Of a DNA stretch of 64,000 bases, positions 55,299 through 63,868 are shown one piece after another. The notes under the pieces are model-generated. The model saw only the letters and a list, made by a program, of their open reading frames with translations. It did no database searches and was not told the origin of the DNA. Numbering within the stretch: the first letter of the stretch is position 1; the number at the start of each line of letters is the position of its first letter. This DNA is from Rhizobacter sp. OV335. GTDB taxonomy: Bacteria; Pseudomonadota; Gammaproteobacteria; Burkholderiales; Burkholderiaceae_C. The translations under genes were made by a program, and so were the position numbers. The stretch lies in NCBI RefSeq assembly GCF_900142965.1, contig NZ_FRCQ01000024.1, forward strand, positions 62,001 through 126,000, given 5' to 3'.

Positions 55299-56039
55299 AT
55301 GACCACATTGGCCCAGGTGCTGAAGCCGCTGGACCCGAATCACAGCCTGCCGCTGTACCAGCAGCTGCAGCGTGCGGTGCGCGAAGCCATCGAGCGCCGC
55401 GTGCTGGGGCCCGACGACGCACTGCCCTCCGAGCGCCAGCTCGCCGAGGATTTCGCGGTCTCGCGCATCACGGTGCGCCGCGCGATCGAGGGGCTGGCCG
55501 AAGAAGGCTGGCTGGTGCGCCGACAGGGGTCGGGCAACTTCGTGTCGTCGCGCGTCGAGAAGAATTTTGCGAAGCTGACCTCGTTCTCCGAGGACATGCG
55601 CGCCCGCGGCAGCCGCCCGCACAGCGTGTGGCTGAAGCGCTCGTCGGGCACGGTGATGCCCGAAGAGGCGCTGAAGCTCGCGCTGAGCCCCGGCGCGCAG
55701 GTCTACCGCTTCAACCGCCTGCGCTATGCCGACGACGCGCCGATGGCGATCGAGATCGCGACCGTGGTGGCGAGCTGCCTGCCCTCGCTCGAGGCGGTGG
55801 GCGATTCGCTGTACGCGGCGCTCGAGCAGCAGGGCAATCGCCCGGTGCGCGCGCTGCAGCGGCTGCGGGCGCTGCTGCTGAATGCCGAGCAGGCGCGGCT
55901 GCTGGAGGCGAACGTCGGCGATGCGGGCTTGCTGGTCGAACGCCTGGGCTACCTGCGCGATGGCCGGGCGATCGAACTCTCGCAGAGCTTTTACCGCGGC
56001 GACATGTACGACTTCGTCGCCGAGCTGAACGCCGGCTGA
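55299..56039 (+). CDS. HutC/UTRA-subfamily GntR regulator
   Basis: 246 residues. The winged helix is LPLYQQLQRAVREAIERRVL, LPSERQLAEDFAVSRITVRR, AIEGLAEEGWLVRRQGSGNF; the UTRA effector domain follows, ending ELSQSFYRGDMYDFVAEL. It is similar along its length to the second regulator at 61995-62735 and may be a paralogue. It is divergent from the TonB receptor gene, which it probably represses. Amino sugar phosphates are the usual effectors of this subgroup. Confidence 0.9.
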   Translation: MTTLAQVLKPLDPNHSLPLYQQLQRAVREAIERRVLGPDDALPSERQLAEDFAVSRITVRRAIEGLAEEGWLVRRQGSGNFVSSRVEKNFAKLTSFSEDMRARGSRPHSVWLKRSSGTVMPEEALKLALSPGAQVYRFNRLRYADDAPMAIEIATVVASCLPSLEAVGDSLYAALEQQGNRPVRALQRLRALLLNAEQARLLEANVGDAGLLVERLGYLRDGRAIELSQSFYRGDMYDFVAELNAG

Positions 56040-56102
56040 AGCCGGAAGCAGATCCGTGCGGCGTGCGTTCATGGGAATGGGCGCGGGCTGCACGGCGTGA
56101 CC

Positions 56103-57047
56103 TCAGAAGTCGCAGGTGGAGGTGAGCGGCGGCTCGGCCGCCGGCACGGTGTCGATGGCGGTCTGCCCGGTGCGGCGCAACGCCTGCACCGCCTGCTCCA
56201 CCTCGGCGGGCGTCATCACGCGGTTGCGCGCGTGGTACACCCAGTCGACATCCTCTTCATACGCACGCGCCGCCGAGACACCGGCCAGCTGGCCTGCCGG
56301 CACGAACCACTGGCTGAAGGCGATCGCCATCGGCACCACCGGGTGGTTGCGCCCGCTGTGCTCGTCGAGCTGCCGGCCGTCGAGGAAGAAGCGGCTCTTG
56401 CCGTCGGCCACCTGCATCATCAGCACGTGCCAGCCGCCGCTTGAAGGGCCCAGCGCGGCGAAGTGCTGCAGCGGCTGGTTGTACGCATCCCACGGGTCGA
56501 GACGCACCGTCTGCCAGGTCACGCCGTAGAGCCGCGTGCGCGCATCGCCCCAGCCGCCGTTGGGCAGGTACTCCCAGTCGATCTCGCTGTACTGCGGGTC
56601 GTACGCGAAGCGCAGCGGGCTCACGGTGTAGAAGGTCTGCACCAGCACGTCGCTGTCGGGCCCCTGCACCGGCGTGTCGCTGAAGCGGATGCGCGCGGCG
56701 TAGGTGCCTTCAAGGTATTTGCGCGCATGGCACAGCTGGGCCTGCGTCGTGCCGGCCGGTGTGCCGTCGGTGCGTGCGGTCAGGCGCAGCAGGCGGTTGC
56801 CGCGCTGCGCCGGGTCGTCGACCAGCGACAACGCACCGGCGCCCCAGCCTGCGCCCTCGATGCCGGGGTGACCGCGCTGGTCACGCACCGTCCAGCCGCC
56901 GGCGGCGAGCGCAGCCACGTTCGGCTGGCTGAAGTCGTCGAAGAACACGCCGGCGCCCGGCGACGATGCTGGCGCGACCGCGCACCCCGCCACCGCCAGC
57001 AACGAGCCGGCGATGACGCATGCAAGTGACAGGCGGAGGCTCTTCAT
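56103..57047 (-). CDS. GH16-like lipoprotein, last gene of the GlcNAc operon
   Basis: 314 residues. The lipobox LAVAGC ends a signal sequence, so the protein is lipid-anchored. A concanavalin-like GH16 fold is suggested by FFDDFSQPN at the start and by SEIDWEYLPNGG, which matches the E-x-D-x-x-E catalytic motif of GH16 (nucleophile and acid/base Glu). WHVLMMQVADGKSRFFLDGR is a further core strand. GH16 enzymes cut beta-1,3/1,4-glucans or galactans; the substrate here should be a GlcNAc-containing polymer, judged by context only. It starts eight bases after the MFS gene. Confidence 0.75.
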   Translation of the reverse strand: MKSLRLSLACVIAGSLLAVAGCAVAPASSPGAGVFFDDFSQPNVAALAAGGWTVRDQRGHPGIEGAGWGAGALSLVDDPAQRGNRLLRLTARTDGTPAGTTQAQLCHARKYLEGTYAARIRFSDTPVQGPDSDVLVQTFYTVSPLRFAYDPQYSEIDWEYLPNGGWGDARTRLYGVTWQTVRLDPWDAYNQPLQHFAALGPSSGGWHVLMMQVADGKSRFFLDGRQLDEHSGRNHPVVPMAIAFSQWFVPAGQLAGVSAARAYEEDVDWVYHARNRVMTPAEVEQAVQALRRTGQTAIDTVPAAEPPLTSTCDF

Positions 57048-57054
57048 CGCGTGC

Positions 57055-58350
57055 TCAGGCCTCCGCCACCTGCGCCGGCGCGGCGGATTCGACCGGCTTC
57101 GATTCGAGGGGCACGAAGCGCGCGAGGATCAGCACCGGCACCGCGCACGCCAGCCCCCACAGGAAGAAGTTCTGGTAGCCGAGCGCCACCTGGATGTCGC
57201 CGCTGATGGTGCGGAACAGGCTCATGCCCAGCCCCATCACGCCCGAGCCGATCGCGTAGTGCGCGGTCTGGTAGCGGCCCACCGACACCACCTGCATCAG
57301 GTACAGGATCACGCCGACGAAGCCGAAGCCGTAGCCGAACATCTCCAGGCTCAGCGCGGCGGCGATGACGGCGAAGTTCGTCGGCATCGCGGTGCTGAGG
57401 AACACGAACGCGACGCTCGGCAGGTTCATCGCGAGGATCAGCCACACCATCGCGCGCTTCAGCCCCAGCCACGCCGCGAAGTAGCCGCCGACGATGCTGC
57501 CGGCGATGAACGCGATGGTGCCGGCCGTGCCGTAGGCCCAGCCGACCTGGTCGGTCGTGAGGCCGAGCCCGCCCAGGTCGCGCGCGGCGCGCAGGAAGAT
57601 CGGCCCGATGGTCTGGATCTGCCCCTCGCTCGCGCGGAACAGGATGATGAAGAGGATCGCGAGCCAGATGCCGGGCTTGCGCAGGAAGTCCTGGATCACG
57701 TGCCACAGCGTGCGGCTCACGTCGGCCGCCGAGCCGGCATCGGCCGGCACATTGCGCGTGCCGGGCAGCGCCCAGGCGTTGTAGAGCCCGAGCAGCACCA
57801 TCGCCGCGGCCAGCATCAGGAAGATCACGGTCCAGGCCGCCGGCACGCCGATCGATGTCTCGAGCGAGCCAGCCAGGATCAACAAGCCCCCCGCCGACAC
57901 GAAGCGCGCGACGTTGAAGAACGCGCCCTGCCAGCCCGCGTACTCGGCCTGCGCCTTGTTGTCGAGGCTTGCGATGTAGAGCCCGTCGGAGCACACGTCG
58001 TGCGTGGCCGACGCGAGCGACACCAGCGACAGCGCCGCGATCGCGATCACGAAGAACGCCGGCAGGTGCAGCGCGATCGCGGTCAGCGCGAGCCCGGCGG
58101 CACCGACCAGCTGGAACACGATCACGACCGATTTCTTGCTCGGCGCCAGCTCCAGGAACGGGCTCCACAGCCACTTGATGCCCCAGGCCAGGCTCAACAC
58201 GCCGAGCCAGCGCGTGATCTGCTCGTTGGGCACCTGCATGCTGATCAGCATCTGCTGCGCGATCACGTTGACCGCGAAGAACGGCAGCCCCTGCGCGAGG
58301 TAGAGGCTCGGCACCCAGCGGATCGGCGAAGCCTTCGTGGCGGTGGACAT
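57055..58350 (-). CDS. MFS transporter of the GlcNAc operon (AmpG-like)
   Basis: 431 residues with about twelve membrane helices. The start PSLYLAQGLPFFAVNVIAQQ with WLGVLSLAWGIKWLWSPFLE is the pattern of AmpG-type permeases, which carry GlcNAc-containing muropeptides or oligosaccharides. In this operon it would move GlcNAc or chitobiose across the inner membrane. No phosphotransferase genes are present, which fits a permease plus the kinase at 62732-63607. It lies 30 bases after the hexosaminidase gene. Confidence 0.85.
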   Translation of the reverse strand: MSTATKASPIRWVPSLYLAQGLPFFAVNVIAQQMLISMQVPNEQITRWLGVLSLAWGIKWLWSPFLELAPSKKSVVIVFQLVGAAGLALTAIALHLPAFFVIAIAALSLVSLASATHDVCSDGLYIASLDNKAQAEYAGWQGAFFNVARFVSAGGLLILAGSLETSIGVPAAWTVIFLMLAAAMVLLGLYNAWALPGTRNVPADAGSAADVSRTLWHVIQDFLRKPGIWLAILFIILFRASEGQIQTIGPIFLRAARDLGGLGLTTDQVGWAYGTAGTIAFIAGSIVGGYFAAWLGLKRAMVWLILAMNLPSVAFVFLSTAMPTNFAVIAAALSLEMFGYGFGFVGVILYLMQVVSVGRYQTAHYAIGSGVMGLGMSLFRTISGDIQVALGYQNFFLWGLACAVPVLILARFVPLESKPVESAAPAQVAEA

Positions 58351-58380
58351 GCGGGAGGACTCCAGGAACTTCGGTGACGA

Positions 58381-59868
58381 TCAGCGACGGGTGTCCAGCC
58401 GCACCGGCGAGCGCCCGGGTGCGGTGGTGCGGCGTTCCAGCCAGTCGCGCAATGCGACCAGCGCCCCGGTGGCATAGCCCCAGGTGATGACGGCCGGCGC
58501 CGGAATGTCCAGCGCCTGGTACGGGTTCCACAGCACGACGTGCAGGTCGGCGCGCCAGGCTTTCGCACGCGCGTCGTAGCGGTCGCGGTGGTTCGAGACG
58601 ATGACGTTCAGGCGCCCGTCGCGCGGGATCGTCGACCAGTCGAGCTCGGCCAGCGCGTCGAGCTCGACCATGTCGACGCTCGCGAAGCCACCGAACAGGT
58701 CGGCCACCTGCACGCCCGGCAGGCCGGCTTCCGACACGCCGTCGCTCGGCACCGCGCGCTGCGTGAACACGCGCAGCCGGTGGTCGCGGCGCAGCACCGG
58801 CGGCGTGCCGCGCGTCGTCAGGCCTGCCGCCCAGGCGCGGTGCATCAGGTCGTCGTCGCGCTCGTGCTGCGCCGGCGTGTAGTCCTTGTGGCGCACCGGG
58901 TAGCGGGCCGCCAGCTTGTCGAGCCGCGCGTTCGCGGTGTGCAGCTGCGCGGCGCTCAGGTCGCCGCTCGCCTGCGCGCGCTGGATCGCGCGGATCGCGG
59001 CCAGTTGCTCCTCTTGCGAGCCGAGCGCCATCACCATGTCGGCACCGGCCTGCAGCGCGAGCACCGCGGCGCGGTCGTGGCCGTAGCGGTCGTGGATGGC
59101 CTTCATCACCAGCGAGTCGGTGATCACGACGCCGTCGTAGCCCCAGCTCTCGCGCAGCAGCGTGCCCAGCACGCGGCGCGACAGCGTGGCCGGGTGCTCG
59201 GCATCGAGCTGCGGGTAGACGATGTGCGCCGTCATCATCGCCGGCGCCTCGCCGCGCAGCGCGCGGAACGGCACGAACTCCAGTGCCTCCAGCTGCGACA
59301 GCGACTTGTTCACCTCGGGCAGGTCGCGGTGCGAGTCGACGTGCGTGTCGCCATGCCCCGGAAAGTGCTTCACGCAGCAGGCCACGCCCTCGCGCAGCGA
59401 GCCGCGCATCCACGCACCGGCCAGCTTGGTCACCGCCAGCGGGTCTTCCGAGAAGCTGCGCTCGGCGATCACCGGGTTGGCCGGGTTGTTGTTCACGTCG
59501 AGCACCGGCGCGAAGTTCCAGTTGATGCCCAGGCTCGCCAGGCCGCGCGCGACGGCTGCGCCGACCTCCTCGGCCATCGCCTCGTCGGCCGCGGCGCCCA
59601 GCGCCATCGCGGCCGGCGCCTGCGGCAGGAAGGTCGAGCGCACCACCGAGCCGCCTTCCTGGTCGATGCCGATCAGCGCATGCGCGCCCATCACGTCGCG
59701 CAGGTCGGAGGTGAGCCGGCGCACCTCGGCCTCGGTGCCGAGGTTCCAGCGGAACAGGCAGATGGCGCGGATGTGGTGCTCGCGCAGGAATGAAGCGGTC
59801 GATCCATCCAGGTTCTTGCCCGGGATGTTGACCATCACCAACTGCCCTGGATGGAACACCGTGCTCAT
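58381..59868 (-). CDS. GH3-family beta-N-acetylhexosaminidase
   Basis: 495 residues. The NagZ-type signature is read in KHFPGHGDTHVDSHRDLP, with the His-Asp of the catalytic loop, and IGIDQEGGSVVRST near the start; the nucleophile Asp is likely in GVVITDSLVM. It is longer than single-domain NagZ (about 340 residues), with a second C-terminal domain as in two-domain GH3 enzymes of this type. No signal peptide, so cytoplasmic: it would cut GlcNAc off imported oligosaccharides. It starts in ATGA overlap with the SIS gene stop. Confidence 0.9.
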   Translation of the reverse strand: MSTVFHPGQLVMVNIPGKNLDGSTASFLREHHIRAICLFRWNLGTEAEVRRLTSDLRDVMGAHALIGIDQEGGSVVRSTFLPQAPAAMALGAAADEAMAEEVGAAVARGLASLGINWNFAPVLDVNNNPANPVIAERSFSEDPLAVTKLAGAWMRGSLREGVACCVKHFPGHGDTHVDSHRDLPEVNKSLSQLEALEFVPFRALRGEAPAMMTAHIVYPQLDAEHPATLSRRVLGTLLRESWGYDGVVITDSLVMKAIHDRYGHDRAAVLALQAGADMVMALGSQEEQLAAIRAIQRAQASGDLSAAQLHTANARLDKLAARYPVRHKDYTPAQHERDDDLMHRAWAAGLTTRGTPPVLRRDHRLRVFTQRAVPSDGVSEAGLPGVQVADLFGGFASVDMVELDALAELDWSTIPRDGRLNVIVSNHRDRYDARAKAWRADLHVVLWNPYQALDIPAPAVITWGYATGALVALRDWLERRTTAPGRSPVRLDTRR

Positions 59869-60905
59869 TGCGTCCTCGTCACCTTGGCCAGGAACTTCGG
59901 TTTGTCGGGATCGAAGCCGCGCGCACGCGCCAGCGCCTCGACCATCGGATAGAAGCTCTGCACGACCGAGATCGGATCGAGCTCGATCGACGCGGTCTCG
60001 ACGATCGGCAGGTTCGCGTGCGGCGTGCCGCCGGGCGCCGCCAGCAGCACCTTGGCGCCGCGCGCGCGCATCTCGTCGGCGAGCGCCAGCAGGCCGGCTT
60101 GCGCCGGGCCGCGCGGCGCGAAGATCAGCAGCGGATAGCCTTCGTCGATCAGCGCCATCGGGCCGTGCTTGACCTCGGCGCCCGAGAACGCCTCGGCCTG
60201 GATCGCGCAGGTCTCCTTGAACTTCAGCGCCGCTTCCAGCGCGACCGGCAGGCCGGTGCCGCGGCCGATCACGAACAGCTTGTCCGCGCCGACCAGCGCA
60301 TCGACCGCCGGCGTCCAGTCGGCATGCGCGGCGCGCGACAGCACGCCCGGCAGCGCCGACAGCGCGGCCTGCAGCACCAGGTCGTCCTGCCAGGCCGCCA
60401 CCGTGCGCGCGCCGGCCACCATCTGCGTGATGAAGCTCTTGGTCGCCGCGACGCTGGTCTCGGCACCGGCATGCAGCGGGAACACCCACTGCGAGGCCTT
60501 CGCGAGCGGCGACTCCGGATCGTTGACGAAGGCCGCGGTGCAGGCGCCACCATCGGTGAAGTAGCGCATCGGCGCGACCAGGTCCGGGCTCTGCCCCGAT
60601 TGCGAGAACGCCATCGCGGCCAGCCCGTCGCACTGGATCTGCGACTGGTACAGCGTGATCAGCGACATCGGCAGCGAGGTCACCAGCCGGCCCATGCGCG
60701 CCATGATCAGGTAGGCCATGAAATGCGCCGCATGGTCGGAGCTGCCGCGCGCGACGGTCAGCACCGAGCCCGGCGGCTTGCTGCGCAGCAGCGCACCGAA
60801 GTCGCTGTAGGCCTGGTCGTTCTCGGCCAGTTGCCGTGCGACGGCAGAGGGGGCTTCGCGGGCCTCAGCCAGCATGCGCGAGTTCAATCGAGCTTCCTTC
60901 AACAT
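59865..60905 (-). CDS. SIS-domain glucosamine-6-phosphate deaminase/isomerase (GlmS-like, NagB-II type)
   Basis: 346 residues made of two SIS domains and lacking the glutaminase domain of GlmS. LTVARGSSDHAAHFMAYLI, MAFSQSGQSPDLVAPM and SVAATKSFITQM are in the first domain; VIGRGTGLPVALEAALKFKE and EAFSGAEVKHGPMALI in the second. In GlcNAc operons without classical NagB this protein converts glucosamine-6-phosphate to fructose-6-phosphate and ammonia. The start at 60905 overlaps nagA by 41 bases; an ATG at 60875 is an alternative. Confidence 0.88.
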   Translation of the reverse strand: MLKEARLNSRMLAEAREAPSAVARQLAENDQAYSDFGALLRSKPPGSVLTVARGSSDHAAHFMAYLIMARMGRLVTSLPMSLITLYQSQIQCDGLAAMAFSQSGQSPDLVAPMRYFTDGGACTAAFVNDPESPLAKASQWVFPLHAGAETSVAATKSFITQMVAGARTVAAWQDDLVLQAALSALPGVLSRAAHADWTPAVDALVGADKLFVIGRGTGLPVALEAALKFKETCAIQAEAFSGAEVKHGPMALIDEGYPLLIFAPRGPAQAGLLALADEMRARGAKVLLAAPGGTPHANLPIVETASIELDPISVVQSFYPMVEALARARGFDPDKPKFLAKVTRTQ

Positions 60906-61998
60906 AGACGTCCGAAACAGTGAGGTCGCGGTCGAGCACGACGGCATCGGCCCAGGCGCCGGCGGACAGGCGTCCGCGGTCCGAGGCGCCGAGGTAGTCG
61001 GCCGCATGGGTGGAGACGCGGCGCGAGGCGTCGATCAGGTCCATGTCCAGCTCGTTGACCAGGTTGCGCAGCGCCTGGTCCATGGTGAGGGTCGATCCGG
61101 CCAGCGTGCCGTCGGCCAGCCGCACGCCGCCGAGGCACTTGGTGACCTTGTGGCGGCCGAGCCGGTAGTCGCCGTCGGGCATGCCGGCGGCGGCGGTCGA
61201 ATCGGTGACGCAGTAGAGGTGCGGGATGGCGCGCAGCGCGACGCGGATCGCGCCCTTGTGCGCATGCAGCAGGTCCGGAATGATCTCGGCGTACTTGGCG
61301 TGCGCGAGCGCCGCGCCGACCATGCCGGGCTCGCGGTGGTGGAGCCCGCTCATCGCGTTGAACAAATGCGTGAAGCCGCCGGCACCGCGCTTGAGCGCCT
61401 CGACGCCGTCTTCGTAGCTGCCCAGCGTGTGGCCCAGCTGCACGCGGAAGCCCGCGGCGCACAGCGACTCGATCAGGTCCATGTTGCCGGCGATCTCGGG
61501 CGCCAGCGTGATCAGCCGGATCGGCGCCAGCTCGTTCAGCCGCGCCAGCTCGGCGGTCTGCACCGGCCGCGCGAAGTTCGGCTGCGCGCCGAGCTTGCCG
61601 CCGTTGATGTACGGGCCCTCGAGGTGCACGCCCAGCACGCGCGCGCCCTTCGGGCTGCGGCTCGCGCACACCGACTTGAGGCCGGCGAAGGCGACCTCGA
61701 GGTCGCTCATCGGCGCGGTCATCGTCGTCGCGAGCAGCGCGGTGGTGCCGTGGCGCGCATGCAGCTCGGACACGCGGGCGGCCGAATCGCCGCCTTCCAT
61801 GATGTCGTGCCCGCCACCGCCGTGCACGTGCAGGTCGATGAAGCCGGGCAGCACGATCGGGGCAGCGCTGTCGCGCACCTTGCGCACGTCGATCGGCGTG
61901 CCCTCGATGCGCGCGATGCGGCCGTCGGCGCCGAACTCGATGCGGCCGTTCACGAAACCTTGCGGGGTGAGGACCTTGCCTTCAAGGTGGGTGCTCAT
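60865..61998 (-). CDS. nagA: N-acetylglucosamine-6-phosphate deacetylase
   Basis: 377 residues. The metal site is in LPGFIDLHVHGGGGHD; VLGVHLEGPYINGGKLGA, VQLGHTLGSYEDGVEAL, FTHLFNAMSGLHHREPG and VTDSTAAAGMPDG are the family's further blocks with the catalytic Asp. It removes acetate from GlcNAc-6-phosphate made by the kinase. It overlaps the gntR gene upstream by four bases. Confidence 0.95.
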   Translation of the reverse strand: MSTHLEGKVLTPQGFVNGRIEFGADGRIARIEGTPIDVRKVRDSAAPIVLPGFIDLHVHGGGGHDIMEGGDSAARVSELHARHGTTALLATTMTAPMSDLEVAFAGLKSVCASRSPKGARVLGVHLEGPYINGGKLGAQPNFARPVQTAELARLNELAPIRLITLAPEIAGNMDLIESLCAAGFRVQLGHTLGSYEDGVEALKRGAGGFTHLFNAMSGLHHREPGMVGAALAHAKYAEIIPDLLHAHKGAIRVALRAIPHLYCVTDSTAAAGMPDGDYRLGRHKVTKCLGGVRLADGTLAGSTLTMDQALRNLVNELDMDLIDASRRVSTHAADYLGASDRGRLSAGAWADAVVLDRDLTVSDVYVEGSSIELAHAG

Positions 61999-62735
61999 GC
62001 TTCTCTTCTCATTTCGGCCACGAAGTCGTAGTAGTCGCTTCGGCAATAGGAATGGGTCAGCTCGACCGCCTGGCCGGATTCCAGGTAGCCGATCCGGGTG
62101 ATGAACAGCACCGCCTGCCCGACCGGCACGCCGAGCTGCTCGGCCAGCCGCGGCTGCGCATTCAGCGCGCGGATGTGCTGCAGCGCGCGCACCGGCGCCT
62201 GGCGCGTGCTGGTCAGGTATTCGTACAGCGAGCCGTTGACCAGCTCGGGCTGCGGCAGCACGCTTTGCGGCAGCACGCTGACTTCGTAGGCCATCACGAC
62301 CTCGTCGGCCAGGCGCAGCCGCTCGAGCCGCGCGACGCGCGCGCCGGGCGACAGGCCCAGGCTCAGCTGCTCGTCGGGCACGGCCGCGGTGATGCTGCGT
62401 TCGAGCCATTGCGAGCTCGGCGTGTAGCCGCGCTGGTGCAGTTCTTCGGAGAAGCTCGTCAGGCGCGACAGCGGCTGCTCGATGCGCGGCGCGATGTAGT
62501 TGCCCGAGCCGCGGCGGCGCACGATCAGGCCTTGCTCGACCAGCTGGTCGATGGCCTTGCGCGCGGTCACGCGCGACACGTCGAGCGACTCCGACAGCAC
62601 GCGCTCGGACGGCAGCGCCTCGTCGGCCTGGTAGCGGCCGTCGCGGATCGCCTGCCCCAGCTTGCGGGCCAGCTGCACGTACAGCGGCGAGCTGTCGCGC
62701 GCGTCGGGCTTGAAATCGAACAAGGGTTTCTTCAT
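61995..62735 (-). CDS. nagR: HutC/UTRA-subfamily GntR regulator of the GlcNAc operon (NagR/NagQ-like)
   Basis: 246 residues. The start PLFDFKPDARDSSPLYVQLA leads into a winged helix (LPSERVLSESLDVSRVTARK) and a UTRA effector domain ending THSYCRSDYYDFVAEM. Sitting inside the operon between nagK and nagA, it would repress the operon through the operator upstream of nagK and be relieved by GlcNAc-6-phosphate or GlcN-6-phosphate, as in DasR/NagR/NagQ. It overlaps both neighbours by four bases. Confidence 0.9.
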   Translation of the reverse strand: MKKPLFDFKPDARDSSPLYVQLARKLGQAIRDGRYQADEALPSERVLSESLDVSRVTARKAIDQLVEQGLIVRRRGSGNYIAPRIEQPLSRLTSFSEELHQRGYTPSSQWLERSITAAVPDEQLSLGLSPGARVARLERLRLADEVVMAYEVSVLPQSVLPQPELVNGSLYEYLTSTRQAPVRALQHIRALNAQPRLAEQLGVPVGQAVLFITRIGYLESGQAVELTHSYCRSDYYDFVAEMRREA

Positions 62736-63607
62736 CGGTCGGTCTCGACCTCGCGTCGGATCAGGGTCAACGCGCCGGCGGCCGGGCCGTCGGCGACGGC
62801 CACGCAACGCGCGAGCAGCGCAGGGGACAGGCGGGGCGACAGGCGCTGGCCGACGCTGCCGAGCACCGCGAGCGGGAGTTCGCCGGCGGGGTCGAGCGCG
62901 CGGGCGATGGCGTCGAGTTCGGCCACAGCGCGGGCGAGCAGTTGCGCGGACGCCGGGTCGCTGTCTTCGGTGTCGAACACGGCCGGCGCGAGTTGCGCAT
63001 AGGCGAACTGGCCGGCGCGGCCGCACCAGGCCTGCAAGGTCTCGGCGTCTTCGCCGCATTGGGCCCAGACGCGGCGCGCCAGCGCACCGGCCGGCAGGCG
63101 GCCGTCCATCGCGCACTGCGCGATGCGCATCGCGCGCAGGCCGAGCCAGGCGCCGCTGCCTTCGTCGCCGACCGGGAAGCCCCAGCCGCCGACGCTGGCG
63201 CGTGTGCCGTCGGCACGCCACACCTCGCCGATGCTGCCGGTGCCGGCGGCGAGCAGCGCGCCGGGGCGGCCTTCATGGGCGCCGACGAGCATCGCGAAGC
63301 CGTCGGTCTCGCCGAGCAGCGTTGCATAGCCAGGGTTCTGCGCCAGGAAGGCATCGCGCCACGGCGCATTGCTCATGCCGGACAGGCCGGCGCCGAGCGC
63401 GCACTGCGCGAGGGCCGGCCGCGCGACGGCGGCGGCATCGAAGGCGCGGGCGATCGCGAGTTCGATCTGCTGCCACGCCGGCTCGATGCCCTGGCCCAGC
63501 GCCGACGGCCCGGCTTCGCCCTGCCCCAGCACCGGCCCGGCACGGCGCGCGACGAGGGCCCGGGTGCCGGTGCCTCCTCCATCCACGCCGATCAGGTATT
63601 CGATCAT
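62732..63607 (-). CDS. nagK: N-acetylglucosamine kinase, BadF/BadG family
   Basis: 291 residues. MIEYLIGVDGGGTGTRALVA is the phosphate-1 loop of the ASKHA fold; AAGTGSIGEVWR and GDEGSGAWLGLRA are the typical GlcNAc kinase blocks. It phosphorylates GlcNAc entering through the MFS permease. It is the first gene of the operon, and the probable promoter and operator lie just upstream at 63660-63700. Confidence 0.9.
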   Translation of the reverse strand: MIEYLIGVDGGGTGTRALVARRAGPVLGQGEAGPSALGQGIEPAWQQIELAIARAFDAAAVARPALAQCALGAGLSGMSNAPWRDAFLAQNPGYATLLGETDGFAMLVGAHEGRPGALLAAGTGSIGEVWRADGTRASVGGWGFPVGDEGSGAWLGLRAMRIAQCAMDGRLPAGALARRVWAQCGEDAETLQAWCGRAGQFAYAQLAPAVFDTEDSDPASAQLLARAVAELDAIARALDPAGELPLAVLGSVGQRLSPRLSPALLARCVAVADGPAAGALTLIRREVETDR

Positions 63608-63660
63608 CGACTGCTCTCTGGCACGTTGTTCATGGACGGGCATTGGTGCCCGCGATGAAA

Positions 63661-63700
63661 CCAGTTTAGTACCAGCAATACCAAATAGTCAATTGGTATT
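63661..63700. promoter_or_regulatory. Operator-like sequence upstream of the nagK operon
   Basis: AATACCAA (63677-63684) and TTGGTATT (63693-63700) form a perfect 8-base inverted repeat with an 8-base spacer. Beside it CCAGTT and TAGTACCAG (63667-63675) match the control region at 55050-55075 in front of the TonB receptor. TGGTAT half-sites are those of DasR/NagR/NagQ-type regulators, two of which are encoded in this locus. Confidence 0.7.
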
Positions 63701-63790
63701 AGAGTTGTCTTAGGGTGGTGATTTCCCGTTTGAATTCAACTGCTTACAAGCGTTTGCAGGATGGCGCGTGGTGCGCACCAAGTCGGGAGG

Positions 63791-63861
63791 ATCGCCCCGT
63801 TGCAGGGCGATCGGGCTTCACGATACCAGTTCAGTCCGGATTGGCAAGCGCGCCAATCCGG
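63791..63861. terminator. Two hairpins downstream of the last gene, possible terminator
   Basis: ATCGCCC / GGGCGAT (63791-63797 and 63805-63811) and CCGGATTGGC / GCCAATCCGG (63836-63845 and 63852-63861) are perfect stems of 7 and 10 bases. The second lies 8 bases past the stop of the minus-strand gene at the window end. Neither is followed by a clear U-run, so they may act as factor-independent terminators only weakly. Confidence 0.45.
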
Positions 63862-63868
63862 GCTGCTT

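Noticed and set aside
55086..56093. 335-codon minus-strand frame opposite the GntR gene
   Set aside because: Antisense to a clear winged-helix/UTRA gene and rich in Arg/His/Gln; shadow frame.
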